The notes: generated by a model from the letters alone, not told the origin. DNA of 64,000 nucleotides from Amycolatopsis mongoliensis (GCF_030285665.1 NZ_CP127295.1:2170001-2234000), one strand, 5' to 3'. Positions 44,543 through 53,049 are shown, counted from the first letter of the stretch. Program-made: numbers and translations.

Positions 44543-44561
44543 TCAGGTTAGGCTCACCTAA
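44543..44561. promoter_or_regulatory. IdeR/DmdR iron box
   Basis: TCAGGTTAGGCTCACCTAA differs at one of 19 bases from the DmdR/IdeR consensus TTAGGTTAGGCTCACCTAA (as I recall it). It ends about 14 bp before the GTG of the DUF2470 gene, next to its AGGAGG ribosome-binding site, so it should repress in iron sufficiency. Confidence 0.85.
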
Positions 44562-44575
44562 GTAGGAGGTGAGCC

Positions 44576-45370
44576 GTGACCGAGGCCCCGACATCCATCC
44601 GCCGCCCGCCGGCACCGAACCCCGCCGAGCGCGCCAAGACGATCGCGACCCGCAACGGTCCCGCGTCCCTGATGCCCACCTGCGAACGCGCCGGCCTGGA
44701 CGGCGAGCGCGTCGTCCCGGTCCTGCACCACGTGCACCACAGCGGCAGCGTGAGCGTGCTGCTCGCCGACGACCACCCGATGGTCCGGGCGGCCGAGCAG
44801 ACCCAGCGCGGCGAGCTGGCCGTGATGGTCGAGCTCGCCGACCAGGCGCCGGTCGAGCTGCGGGAGCCGATCCGCGGGCTGCTGTGGATCACCGGCTGGC
44901 TGCGGCCGCTCTCACCGGTGTCGGCCCGCGCGCGGGCGGTGTCGATCGCCGAGTCACGGCCGGACGAACGGCTCCTCGACGTCGGCCACGGCGTGACGCT
45001 GCTGCGGCTCACCCCCGCGTCGCTCGTGCTCGCGGACGCCGAAGGCACCCACTCGCTGCGCCCGCACATGTTCAGCGCGGCGCCGCCCGACCCGTTCCAC
45101 GATTACGAGGCCCAGTGGCTGCGGCACCTGGAGAGCGACCACTCCGACGTCGTCGAGCAGCTGGCCAAGCACCTCCCGGCGGAGCTGCGCGGCGGCCGGA
45201 TCCGCCCGCTCGGGCTCGACCGGTTCGGACTGCGGCTGCGCGTCGAGTCGGACGCGGGCGACCACGACGTCCGGCTGGCGTTCTCGAAGTCCGTCGAGAG
45301 CCCGCCGCAGCTCGCGATGGAGCTGCGGCGGCTGGTCGGCTGCCCGTTCCTGCGGGGTGCGTCAGGCTAG
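44576..45370 (+). CDS. DUF2470 (HugZ-like) iron-regulated protein
   Basis: A 264-aa cytoplasmic protein with an FMN-binding split-barrel-like N-terminal part (ASLMPTCERAGLDG, VSVLLADDHPMV, AVMVELADQAPVEL) and a C-terminal DUF2470 region (HLESDHSDVVEQLAKHL). HugZ/HutZ-type proteins with this layout handle or degrade heme (family knowledge). The IdeR/DmdR box over the promoter supports a role in iron acquisition. GTG start behind AGGAGGT. Activity is not shown. Confidence 0.88.
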   Translation: MTEAPTSIRRPPAPNPAERAKTIATRNGPASLMPTCERAGLDGERVVPVLHHVHHSGSVSVLLADDHPMVRAAEQTQRGELAVMVELADQAPVELREPIRGLLWITGWLRPLSPVSARARAVSIAESRPDERLLDVGHGVTLLRLTPASLVLADAEGTHSLRPHMFSAAPPDPFHDYEAQWLRHLESDHSDVVEQLAKHLPAELRGGRIRPLGLDRFGLRLRVESDAGDHDVRLAFSKSVESPPQLAMELRRLVGCPFLRGASG

Positions 45371-45823
45371 TTCGGCGGGGAAGCCGCCCTTCGCGATCGG
45401 GCCCCAGCTCTCGATGGTCACGCGGATGATGCTCTTGCCCTGCTTGACCATGGCCTCGCGGTATTCCTCCCAGTCCGGGTGTTCGCCCGAAATGGCGCGG
45501 AAGTAGTCCACGAGCGGCTCGACGGAGTCCGGGATGTCCAGGACCTCGGCGGTCCCGTTGAGCTGCACCCACTGGTCGTTCCACTCGTCGGAGAGGATGC
45601 AGGCCGAGACCTGGGGGTTGCGCTTGACGTTCACGACCTTGGCGCGCTTCGGGTAGGTCGAGACGACCAGCCTGCCCTCGGCGTCGACGCCGCAGGTGAC
45701 CGGCGAGAGCTGCGGGCCGCCGTCGGCCTTCGTGGTCAGCAGGATCGCGCGGTGGCGGGTGGACAGGAACTCGACCAGCGCGGCGCGGTCGACGGTTTCG
45801 TTGGTGGCGATGCTCCTCGGCAT
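45362..45823 (-). CDS. PPOX-class F420/FMN-dependent oxidoreductase
   Basis: A 153-aa flavin-reductase-like, pyridoxamine-5'-phosphate-oxidase-fold protein. ILLTTKADGGPQLSPVTCGVDAEG and VSTYPKRAKVVNVKRNPQVSA are the typical F420-dependent oxidoreductase (FDOR-B-like) motifs. ATG start at 45823. Overlaps the DUF2470 stop by 9 bp on the opposite strand. In actinobacteria such proteins reduce biliverdin or other substrates with F420H2; biliverdin would fit the heme-handling neighbour (inference). Confidence 0.87.
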   Translation of the reverse strand: MPRSIATNETVDRAALVEFLSTRHRAILLTTKADGGPQLSPVTCGVDAEGRLVVSTYPKRAKVVNVKRNPQVSACILSDEWNDQWVQLNGTAEVLDIPDSVEPLVDYFRAISGEHPDWEEYREAMVKQGKSIIRVTIESWGPIAKGGFPAELA

Positions 45824-45845
45824 ACCCCGAAGGTAGCGTGCGCAC

Positions 45846-46658
45846 ATGACGTTCACCGCGCGATCGTGGCTGGCCCCGGCCCGGCCCGCGTTCCCGGAAC
45901 CGATCGACGACCCGCGGGAACGCCGGGCGATCAAGCTCGAGCTGCTGATCGTCTTCGGCATCACGCTCGGGCTGTCCGGCGTGCGCAGCCTGCTGTCCCT
46001 TGTGGACTCGCTGCTGCAGCCGACGCCCCTGGCCCAGCAGCAGGTCCAGCTCAACGTGCCCCAGGCCGCGGCGAGCCTGATCGACCTGCTCAAGCAGCTG
46101 CTCTCGGCCGCCCAGCTGGTCGGCTGGGGCGCGCTCGGGCTGTACTTCCTGTGGCGCGCCGGGATCAAGATCGCGCAGGTCGGGCTGGACCGCCGGGCCC
46201 CCGGCCGCGACGCGCTGCTGACCCTCGGGCTGGCCGCGCTGATCGGGATCCCGGGCCTCGCTCTGTACTTCGTCTCCTACCACCTGGGCTTCAGCCTGGC
46301 GGTGCAACCGTCCACTTTGAACGACACGTGGTGGCGGCCGGTCACGCTGACGCTGTCGGCGTTCGGCAACTCGTTCGCCGAAGAGGTCCTGGTCATCGGC
46401 TACCTGCTGACGCGGCTGCGCCAGCTCGGCGTGCGGGAGAACAACGCCCTGGTCGGCGCCGCCGTGCTGCGCGGGTCGTACCACCTGTACCAGGGCTTCG
46501 GTGGGTTCGTCGGGAACCTGGTCATGGGCCTGGTGTTCGGGCGGCTGTGGCAGAAGACAAACCGGCTGTGGCCGCTGGTCGCCGCGCACACGCTGTTCGA
46601 CTTCGTGTCTTTCGTCGGGTATGCCCTGTTGAAGGGGCACGTTTCCTGGTTGCCCTGA
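45846..46658 (+). CDS. CPBP family intramembrane metalloprotease
   Basis: A 270-aa membrane protein of the CPBP (CAAX-protease-like, Abi) family. Motif 1 is FAEEVLVIGYL (EE-x3-x-R/G type), motif 2 RGSYHLYQG with the catalytic His, and motif 3 AAHTLFDF near the end. It has at least six transmembrane helices. The first 20 residues are a short basic/proline-rich lead. Bacterial roles are varied and the substrate is unknown. Confidence 0.9.
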   Translation: MTFTARSWLAPARPAFPEPIDDPRERRAIKLELLIVFGITLGLSGVRSLLSLVDSLLQPTPLAQQQVQLNVPQAAASLIDLLKQLLSAAQLVGWGALGLYFLWRAGIKIAQVGLDRRAPGRDALLTLGLAALIGIPGLALYFVSYHLGFSLAVQPSTLNDTWWRPVTLTLSAFGNSFAEEVLVIGYLLTRLRQLGVRENNALVGAAVLRGSYHLYQGFGGFVGNLVMGLVFGRLWQKTNRLWPLVAAHTLFDFVSFVGYALLKGHVSWLP

Positions 46659-46671
46659 CTAAGCTCGGGGG

Positions 46672-47886
46672 GTGATCGACGAAACGACACCTCCCCGGGT
46701 GGACAGCGAAGTCGGACCCCTGCGCGCGGTGCTGCTGCACCGGCCCGGCAACGAGCTCAAAAGGCTGACGCCCCGCAACAACGACCAGCTCCTGTTCGAC
46801 TCCATCCCGTGGGTGGACCGGGCCCAGGCCGAGCACGACGCGTTCGCCGACGTGCTGCGGAGCCGCGGCGTCGAGGTGCTGCTGCTGGCCGACGCGCTCC
46901 GGACGGCGCTGGAGGACGACCGCGCCCACGCGGCCGGCGTGCACGCGGCGGTCGACGACCGGCGGCTCGGCGGCGACCTCGCCGACTCGCTGCGCTCGCA
47001 CCTGTCCGGCGTCGGCGCGGCCGGCCTCGCCGAGGTGCTGATGGCCGGGATGACGTTCGAGGAGCTGCCGTCCGCGGAGGGCGCGTCGCTCGTGCGGATG
47101 ATGAACCACCCCCACGACTTCGCCGTCGACCCGCTGCCGAACCTGCTGTTCACGCGCGACTCGTCGGCGTGGATCGCCGACCGGGTGGCGATCTCGTCGC
47201 TGACCATGCCCGCGCGCCGCCGCGAGACCGCGGTGCTGGACCTGATCTACGCCTACCACCCGTACTTCCGCCACGCCGCCCGCGCGTACGGCGCGCATTC
47301 GGCGCCGATCGAGGGCGGCGACGTGATGCTGCTGGCGCCGGGCGTGCTCGCCATCGGCGTCGGCGAGCGGACGACCGCGGCCGGCGCGGAGTCGCTCGCG
47401 CGGTCGGTGTTCGCCGACGGCATCGCCCACACCGTGCTGGCGGTGCCGATCGAGCAGTCCCGCGCGACCATGCACCTGGACACGGTGTGCACGATGGTCG
47501 ACGCCGACGCCGTGGTGATGTACCCGCTGGCGCGCGACTCGCTGACGGCGTTCACCATCCGCCCGACCGGCGACGGCGGCGTCAAGGTGGCCGGCCCGAC
47601 GCCGTTCCTGGTCGCCGCGGCCGAGGCGATGGAAATCGACCGGCTGCGCGTCATCGACACCGGGCTCGACCCGGTGACGGCCGAACGCGAGCAGTGGGAC
47701 GACGGCAACAACACCTTGGCGCTGGCGCCGGGGGTGGTCGTGGGCTACGAACGGAACGTCGAGACGAACGAGCGCCTGGAGGCAGCCGGCATCGAGGTGC
47801 TGCCGATCGCCGGGTCCGAGCTGGGCTCCGGCCGCGGCGGGCCGCGGTGCATGTCCTGCCCGATCCGCCGCGAACCCCTGCGATAA
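46672..47886 (+). CDS. arcA: Arginine deiminase
   Basis: A 404-aa arginine deiminase, hydrolysing L-arginine to citrulline and ammonia. The Asp/Glu substrate region is in [15 protein letters not shown], the catalytic His in THLDTVC-like ([14 protein letters not shown]), and the nucleophile Cys in [11 protein letters not shown] at the C-terminus. GTG start at 46672, only 13 bp after the CPBP gene. arcB and arcC are not here, so it may serve nitrogen or acid-stress functions rather than a complete ADI ATP-yielding pathway. Confidence 0.95.
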   Translation: MIDETTPPRVDSEVGPLRAVLLHRPGNELKRLTPRNNDQLLFDSIPWVDRAQAEHDAFADVLRSRGVEVLLLADALRTALEDDRAHAAGVHAAVDDRRLGGDLADSLRSHLSGVGAAGLAEVLMAGMTFEELPSAEGASLVRMMNHPHDFAVDPLPNLLFTRDSSAWIADRVAISSLTMPARRRETAVLDLIYAYHPYFRHAARAYGAHSAPIEGGDVMLLAPGVLAIGVGERTTAAGAESLARSVFADGIAHTVLAVPIEQSRATMHLDTVCTMVDADAVVMYPLARDSLTAFTIRPTGDGGVKVAGPTPFLVAAAEAMEIDRLRVIDTGLDPVTAEREQWDDGNNTLALAPGVVVGYERNVETNERLEAAGIEVLPIAGSELGSGRGGPRCMSCPIRREPLR

Positions 47887-47889
47887 ACG

Positions 47890-47939
47890 AAAGTAAGCCT
47901 TCCCTAAATGAGGGCAACCATTTAGGGAAGGCTTACTTT
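47890..47939. repeat. Perfect 21-bp inverted repeat after arcA
   Basis: A 21-bp stem (47890-47910 with 47919-47939) with an 8-nt loop. It is A/T-rich, follows the arcA stop and overlaps iron-box-like sequences in both arms. It could be a terminator, but the trailing T-run is short (TTT). It could also be a symmetrical operator. Confidence 0.7.
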
Positions 47940-47975
47940 AATTAGGTGAGTCTTCTTTAGGAATGGTAACCCTAA
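47922..47975. promoter_or_regulatory. Array of degenerate iron boxes before the ferritin gene
   Basis: Three TTAGG-containing sites at 47922-47940, 47942-47960 and 47957-47975 match the 19-bp iron-box consensus at about 14, 12 and 13 positions (my count). They lie about 60-115 bp before the ferritin start. Mycobacterial bfrB has tandem IdeR boxes that activate it, so a similar arrangement is likely. Confidence 0.6.
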
Positions 47976-48036
47976 TAGGGGGTAGATCACCACCCCGAAG
48001 TGGCAATTAATCGATTTCTGAAGTATCTTCTCGACC

Positions 48037-48591
48037 ATGGCCCTCACCAAGAAGAAAGAACCGCGCTCGAAGTTCTACGAACTGCTGCAGGCGCAGATCC
48101 ACAACGAGTTCAACGCGTCCCAGCAGTACATCGCGCTCGCGGTGTGGTTCGACGCCGAGGACCTGCCGCAGCTGGCGAAGCACTTCTACAAGCAGTCCGT
48201 CGAGGAGCGCAACCACGCGATGGCGCTCGTGCAGTACATGCTCGACCGCGACCACCACGTCGAGATCCCCGGCACGGGTGAGGTGCGCAACGAGTTCTCC
48301 GGCGTCACCGAGGTCATCGAGCTCGCGCTCGAGCAGGAGAAGGACGTCGCCACCGACATCTCCGCGATGGCCAAGGCCGCCCGCGCCGAAGAGGACTACA
48401 TCAGCGAGCAGTTCACGCAGTGGTTCCTCAAGGAGCAGGTCGAAGAGATCTCCCAGATGAGCACGCTGCTGAACGTCGTCAAGCGCGCGAACGGCAACCT
48501 GTTCGAGGTCGAGAACCACCTCTACCGCGAGTCCGTCGGCGATGGTGGCCGCGACTCCGGGATGCCGCCCGTCGCGGGCGGAGCGCTCTGA
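48037..48591 (+). CDS. Ferritin
   Basis: A 184-aa iron-storage ferritin. The helical bundle carries ferroxidase residues in QIHNEFNASQQYIALAVWF, EERNHAMALVQYML and the later EEDYISEQFTQWF segment. No heme-ligand Met position is evident as in bacterioferritin, so it resembles mycobacterial BfrB-type ferritin. Length is normal. It stores Fe as ferric mineral in the cytoplasm and is likely induced by iron through the upstream boxes. Terminated by a strong hairpin at 48612-48653. Confidence 0.94.
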   Translation: MALTKKKEPRSKFYELLQAQIHNEFNASQQYIALAVWFDAEDLPQLAKHFYKQSVEERNHAMALVQYMLDRDHHVEIPGTGEVRNEFSGVTEVIELALEQEKDVATDISAMAKAARAEEDYISEQFTQWFLKEQVEEISQMSTLLNVVKRANGNLFEVENHLYRESVGDGGRDSGMPPVAGGAL

Positions 48592-48611
48592 CAGCCTCCC
48601 ACCACGAGGAT

Positions 48612-48653
48612 CGAAAACCCGGGCTCTCCCCCTGTGGACAGCCCGGGTTTTCG
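48612..48653. terminator. Bidirectional terminator
   Basis: A 14-bp perfect stem (48612-48625 with 48640-48653) of form CGAAAACCCGGGCT...AGCCCGGGTTTTCG. It gives a T-run on either strand and lies between the convergent ferritin and the membrane-partner gene. Confidence 0.9.
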
Positions 48654-48667
48654 CGTGCGGCCGGAAC

Positions 48668-49489
48668 TCAGCCGGCGCAGTCCTGGTTGGCGCTCATCAA
48701 GCTCGTCTGCACGACCCGGTCGGCGGCGAGCCGGAAGTGGAACGCGGCAGCTCCGACCGGGGCCACGACACCGCCGGGTTCGTCCTTCGCCGCGGGATAG
48801 GCGGCAAGCACCTGCGCCTTCGTGGAGCCGCCGCCGACGCCTTCGGCCGTGTGCGCGACCGCGTCCGGGGTGACGACGACCAGGCCGGCGGCCTTCGAGA
48901 TCACCACGCTCGCCGAAGCGGGAACGCCGCTCCCCTGCGCGCTGTAGACGGTGCAGCTCGCGCCGGTCTGCGCGTCGCCGAGCGTGACACCCTGCGCGGC
49001 GATCTGGGCCTCGGACATGCCGAGCTTGATGGTGCCGAAGCCGTCCGGGTCGAGCAGCGGCCCGCTCAGCACGGGCGAGACCTTCGACGGCGGCTGGGCC
49101 GACGGCGGCCGCGAAGCCCTCGACGTCGGCGAGGCCGGCGGCGCCGAGACCTCGATGTCCTGGGTGCTGGTCGGACCCGGGACGGAGGACTCGGGTTGCC
49201 GCCCGGCCGTGAGGTTCTCGGGCGGCTTGACGCTGAGGGAAGATCCGTCGGCGGACATCACCGCGGTGCCGTCCTCGGCGTGGAGGCGCACCATCGTGAG
49301 CCCACCCGAGACGGCCACCACGGCCGCCGCGACACCGGTCACGGCCAGGACGCCCTGACGACGACGGCGACGCCGTCGCGCACCGGCGACGATGGTCGTG
49401 CCGGCGTTCGGTGGCGGAGGCAGGTCCAGCCGTTCGTCGGCGAACAGCCGGCGCAGGCGCTGCTCCAGCTCGTCCTCGGAGATGTTCAA
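48668..49489 (-). CDS. Sigma-linked membrane protein (anti-sigma-like)
   Basis: A 273-aa protein with a short acidic N-terminus (EDELEQRLRRLFADERLDL), an Arg-rich stretch, one transmembrane helix (about 47-66) and a Pro/Ser linker, followed by a C-terminal domain with a Cys pair (SCTVY...QDCAG). The small cytoplasmic part before a single helix fits the partner proteins of SigE-type sigma factors. No zinc-finger HxxxCxxC is seen. The TTG start overlaps the sigma factor stop (TTGA). Confidence 0.8.
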   Translation of the reverse strand: MNISEDELEQRLRRLFADERLDLPPPPNAGTTIVAGARRRRRRRQGVLAVTGVAAAVVAVSGGLTMVRLHAEDGTAVMSADGSSLSVKPPENLTAGRQPESSVPGPTSTQDIEVSAPPASPTSRASRPPSAQPPSKVSPVLSGPLLDPDGFGTIKLGMSEAQIAAQGVTLGDAQTGASCTVYSAQGSGVPASASVVISKAAGLVVVTPDAVAHTAEGVGGGSTKAQVLAAYPAAKDEPGGVVAPVGAAAFHFRLAADRVVQTSLMSANQDCAG

Positions 49490-50136
49490 CCCGCGTCACT
49501 CCCTTCGCCTTGGATGTCGGCCGCCGTCAGTTTCAACCGCAGCGACGCGATGGCCTTGCTGGCCTGGCTCTTGACGGTGCCCTGCGTGACACCGAGGGCA
49601 CCGGCGATCTCCGCTTCCGAAAGACCTTCGTAGTACCGCAGGACCATGACGGCCCGTTGTCGCGGCGGCAGTGTTCGTAGCGCGCGCCACAGCGGCTCGT
49701 GCTCGAACGGGTCGTCCGGCACGTGCGGGCTGGTGTCCGGCAGATCGGCCACCAGGTTCTCCCGGCGCGTGCGCCGCCAGCGGCTGACGTGCGCGTTCGC
49801 CATCGACCGGCGCACGTAGGCGAGCGGGTCGCCCGTCTTTTCGTGCACGTAGGTCCAGCGCGAACCGATCTTCTCCAGCACGGTCTGCACCAGGTCGGCC
49901 GCGTCGTGTGGGTTCCCGGTGAGCGCGTGGCCGTACCGCAGCAGCCCCGGCAGGGTGGCCTGCACGAAGTCGCCGAAGTCGACCAGCTCACCCGGCAACG
50001 TCGCGGCCCTCCCTCGGCCTGCGCTGGTCACCCAGGTATCTCCCCCGGTGAAGACGGGTGCCGCAGCGGTCACCGTATCGCCTCCCATCGGGGTCGGGTA
50101 GCCAGAAGCCGAGTCGCTTTCCCCCTGCACACGCAT
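49486..50136 (-). CDS. SigE-family ECF sigma factor
   Basis: A 216-aa ECF sigma factor of the actinobacterial SigE family. Region 2 (about 55-120) contains HALTGNPHDAADLVQTVLEKI and the DNA-melting helix with WTYVHEK. Region 4 (about 150-205) contains LPPRQRAVMVLRYYEGLSEAEIAGALGVTQGTVKS. An N-terminal extension of about 45 aa precedes region 2. I choose ATG 50136 with a G-rich ribosome-binding site; a GTG at 50139 also fits. Coupled to the downstream membrane protein. Confidence 0.92.
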   Translation of the reverse strand: MRVQGESDSASGYPTPMGGDTVTAAAPVFTGGDTWVTSAGRGRAATLPGELVDFGDFVQATLPGLLRYGHALTGNPHDAADLVQTVLEKIGSRWTYVHEKTGDPLAYVRRSMANAHVSRWRRTRRENLVADLPDTSPHVPDDPFEHEPLWRALRTLPPRQRAVMVLRYYEGLSEAEIAGALGVTQGTVKSQASKAIASLRLKLTAADIQGEGSDAG

Positions 50137-50162
50137 CACAGCCCCCTCAGGTTGCCCGCGTT

Positions 50163-50192
50163 CCCGCCCGGATTCTCAGACGTCCGGGCGGG
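50163..50192. terminator. Probable terminator after the DUF952 gene
   Basis: A 9-bp stem (50163-50171 with 50184-50192, 12-nt loop) located just downstream of the DUF952 stop and upstream of the sigma factor on the same strand. No clear T-run. Confidence 0.5.
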
Positions 50193-50208
50193 TGATGAGT
50201 TGTCCACG

Positions 50209-50559
50209 TCAGCGGTGCGCGAGCGAGTCCGGCAGCCGGAAGCCACCGTCAGTCATCTCGGTGAACGGGTGCACGCCGACGACCGCCGCGTGCGGAATCG
50301 CGCCGTAGACGTGGGGGAACCAGATCCCGGCCGGGTGCGGCGGCTCGCCGTCCTCCCACCGGACCGGGGCCCCGACCTTCGCCGGGTCGATCTCGAGCAG
50401 GACCAGGTCAGTGCGTCCCCGGTAGCGCACGTCGGCCGGCAGGTGCACCGTGCCGAAGTCGGAACAGTGGATGAACCCGACCTCGTCCAGCGAAGCCGGC
50501 CGGTACTCGCCTTCGCCCACTTCGGCCCACTCGGCCGCCCCGCAGATGTGGAGTATCAC
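50209..50559 (-). CDS. DUF952 family protein
   Basis: A 116-aa protein of the DUF952 family. MILHICGAAEWAEVG, FIHCSDFGTVHLPADVRYRG and the ending FPHVYGAIP are its typical motifs, with several conserved His residues. The start is GTG 50559; a longer form starting at 50610 lacks family similarity. Function unknown; cytoplasmic. Confidence 0.88.
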   Translation of the reverse strand: MILHICGAAEWAEVGEGEYRPASLDEVGFIHCSDFGTVHLPADVRYRGRTDLVLLEIDPAKVGAPVRWEDGEPPHPAGIWFPHVYGAIPHAAVVGVHPFTEMTDGGFRLPDSLAHR

Positions 50560-50936
50560 GCGGAGAATCGTCCCACCACGACGATCCGGCGGCGGTGTCT
50601 CGTGCGCCACATAAGGCCTGGTTGAACGCTCATCGAGCAGTTTCCGGTCACCGGTACGGACCGGTGGTCCGGTGCTTTCCGACGGGGTTCAGCGCGGGGC
50701 GCGGAGCCGGTAAGACCGCCGCCGAGCGCGGCGGCGGATGGGTCGGCCGGCCCATCGTCCTCGCGAGCGTATCTGCGAACCGCGGCCCGGCTCGGCTCGG
50801 CTCGGCTCGGCGCAAGTAAAGCCGCCACCGGGCCGCGGCGCTCGGCCGCGGGTCGTCAGGTCGACGCAGGGTGAGCCGACGGCCAACCAGGCCGCCGGGC
50901 GCGGTGCTCGGCGGCGGGTCGTCGGTTCGGTGCGGG
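50560..50936. repeat. Gene-free stretch with degenerate ~70-bp copies of a gene end
   Basis: No gene is seen here. The part from about 50700 to 50936 contains at least two, and possibly three, decayed copies of the last ~70 bp of the DUF5926 gene; the closest copy lies directly downstream of its stop. Between 50789 and 50810 is a (GGCTC)4-type pentamer run. Confidence 0.6.
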
Positions 50937-51818
50937 TCAGCGCAGGGTGAGCTGACGGCCGATCAGGCCGTCGCGGGCGCGGCGCTCGGTTGCGTTGAGC
51001 GGTTCGGTGTCGAGGGACTTCAGGGCCGTCTCGAGGCGGGTGCCGAGGGCGTCCTTCGCCTCCGCCCACTCGCGGGCGTGGGCCTCGGGGTCGAGGTCCC
51101 AGACCGGGACCAGCAGGCCGTGCGCCCGGAACGAACCGGCGTAGCGAGAGCCCTCGCCCAGGCCGAGCTCGCCCGCCGCGGACAGGCGGGCCAGCGCCTG
51201 GAGCAGCAGGTTCTCCGGCTCCGGACGGACCCAGCGCAGGTGCGCCTTCTCGCCGGCGAGGACCCAGTAGGCGCCCGCGCCGAGCCGTTCGGTCGGCATG
51301 ATCGCGGCGTTCGCGCGCTCGAGGGACACCGCGACGTCGCCGGTGGCGTCCGCGTCCTCCGGCAGCCACCAGGCGAAGTCCTTGTGCAGCGTGACGTCGA
51401 GTTCGGCGCCGGGGGTGAGCAGGTCCTGCAGGCGGGCGTGCTCGTCGGCGGACGGCGGGGTCGTCGTGTCCGGCACGCCGAGGACGTCGCCCTCCTTGGC
51501 GTCCAGCAGCCACTTCAGCGAGCGGCCGAGGTCGCGGCTGATGTCGGAGGAGCGGGTCTGCACCTGCAGGCCGAGGTAGCGCTCGCCGTCCGAGCGGACG
51601 AACGCGGCCGCGGCCATCGGCAGCACGGTGCCGAGGGTGACGTCGCCGCCGTCGGCGAGGGTCAGCTTGGCCGTCGCGGACGGCACGAACTCGCGCAGCG
51701 CGATCAGCTCGGGCTCCGCCGCCAGCCCCTCGAACGGCTGGCCGACGAAGATGTCGCGCACCTTCGGCTTGCGGTCCGACGCCTGCTTGGGACCCTTCTT
51801 GCGCGCGCCCTTGCCCAC
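50937..51818 (-). CDS. DUF5926 family protein
   Basis: A 293-aa soluble protein with a basic N-terminus (GKGARKKGPKQASDRKP) and two related halves of beta/alpha character (LPMAAAAFVRSDGERYLGLQVQ, WVLAGEKAHLRWVRPEPE). It fits the actinobacterial DUF5926 family, function unknown. The start is GTG 51818 with a GAGGAGG ribosome-binding site; upstream in-frame sequence lacks one. Its 3' end is the source of the decayed repeats downstream. Divergent from the P450 gene by 53 bp. Confidence 0.85.
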   Translation of the reverse strand: MGKGARKKGPKQASDRKPKVRDIFVGQPFEGLAAEPELIALREFVPSATAKLTLADGGDVTLGTVLPMAAAAFVRSDGERYLGLQVQTRSSDISRDLGRSLKWLLDAKEGDVLGVPDTTTPPSADEHARLQDLLTPGAELDVTLHKDFAWWLPEDADATGDVAVSLERANAAIMPTERLGAGAYWVLAGEKAHLRWVRPEPENLLLQALARLSAAGELGLGEGSRYAGSFRAHGLLVPVWDLDPEAHAREWAEAKDALGTRLETALKSLDTEPLNATERRARDGLIGRQLTLR

Positions 51819-51871
51819 TGCTGCCTCCTCTGGCTCGGCTTGGAACGCTATCGAAGGGTTAGTCTCGCGAC

Positions 51872-53038
51872 GTGTTCGACCCCCGCGATCCCGCGTTCCT
51901 GGAAGACCCGTACCCGGCGTTCGCCGCACTGCGCGAGCAGGGCGACGTCCATTTGCACGACGGGCTCGGCTTGGCCGTGGCGGTGTCGCACGCCGCGTCG
52001 TCGGCCGTGCTGCGGCATCGCGGCCTGGGCCGGATCTGGCAGGACGCGCAGCCGCTCGAGCGGTTCGCGTCGTTCAACCTGCTGCACCGCAACTCGCTGC
52101 TGGAGAACGAGCCGCCGGCGCACACCCGCCTGCGCCGGCTGATCGCGGGCGCGTTCGGCCGCGGCCACGTGCAGCGGCTGCGCCCGATGGTCGCGACGCT
52201 CGCCGACCGGATGGTCGACGACCTCTCGGCCGCCATCGCCGCCGACGGCAGCGCGGACCTCCTCGAACACCTGGCCCAGCCACTGCCGGTCGCGGTGATC
52301 GCCGAACTGCTGGGCGTCCCCGGCACCGACGGGCCGCGGATGGTCGAGCTGTCCAACGCGATCGTGAAGATGTACGAGTACGGCCTGCCCGAGGAAGGCC
52401 GCGACGCCGCCGAGCGAGCGGCCGCCGAGTTCGTCGAGTACGTCCGCTCAGTGGCTTCGGCTCGCGGCGACGCCCCGGGGGACGACATCATCAGCGACCT
52501 CCTCCGCAGCGAGCTGACGCCGGACGAGCTGGTCGCGACCGCGGTGCTGCTCCTGATGGCCGGCCACGAGGCGACGGTCAACGTGCTCGGCAACGGCATC
52601 ACGGCGCTGCTCACCCACCGGGACCAGTGGGAACGCTTACTGGCGGCTCCTTCCCTGCTCGATTCGTGTGTCGAGGAGCTGATCCGCTTCGACGCGCCGC
52701 TGCAGCTGTTCGAGCGGACGGCGACCGAGGACGTGTCGATCTGCGGCCATGTCGTTTCGCAGGGGCAGAAGATCGGCGCACTGCTGGGCGCCGCGGCCCG
52801 CGACCCGAAGGTGTTCGACGCGCCGGACACCCTCGACATCGGACGCACGCCGAACGCGCACCTCGGGTTCGGCCTCGGGATTCACTACTGCGTGGGAGCT
52901 CCTCTCGCTCGGGTGGAGATCGCTGCGGCGTTGAGCGCGTTGGCCGCGAAGCTGCCGGGATTGCGGCTCGCCGAGGCCCCGCGGCGGCGGCCCGAGTTCG
53001 TGATCCGGGGCCTGCGGGAGCTTCGGGTCACGGTGTGA
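51872..53038 (+). CDS. Cytochrome P450
   Basis: A 388-aa soluble bacterial class P450. The I-helix motif is LMAGHEATVN (oxygen-binding Thr), the ExxR is in EELIRFDAP, and the heme Cys is in LGFGLGIHYCVGAPLARVE. It hydroxylates or couples an unknown substrate, with electrons from ferredoxin partners not encoded here. GTG start at 51872. Similar to other CYP107/105-type enzymes, but the subfamily cannot be set from sequence alone. Confidence 0.95.
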   Translation: MFDPRDPAFLEDPYPAFAALREQGDVHLHDGLGLAVAVSHAASSAVLRHRGLGRIWQDAQPLERFASFNLLHRNSLLENEPPAHTRLRRLIAGAFGRGHVQRLRPMVATLADRMVDDLSAAIAADGSADLLEHLAQPLPVAVIAELLGVPGTDGPRMVELSNAIVKMYEYGLPEEGRDAAERAAAEFVEYVRSVASARGDAPGDDIISDLLRSELTPDELVATAVLLLMAGHEATVNVLGNGITALLTHRDQWERLLAAPSLLDSCVEELIRFDAPLQLFERTATEDVSICGHVVSQGQKIGALLGAAARDPKVFDAPDTLDIGRTPNAHLGFGLGIHYCVGAPLARVEIAAALSALAAKLPGLRLAEAPRRRPEFVIRGLRELRVTV

Positions 53039-53049
53039 CCCGGTCCCGG

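Noticed and set aside
50789..50810. (GGCTC)4 pentamer as a regulatory phase-variable repeat
   Set aside because: It lies in gene-free DNA, not in a promoter or coding frame, so no phase-variation role can be argued.
50937..51929. Longer 330-aa form of the DUF5926 protein
   Set aside because: The first 37 codons overlap the P450 5' region and lack similarity; a GAGGAGG ribosome-binding site marks the GTG at 51818.
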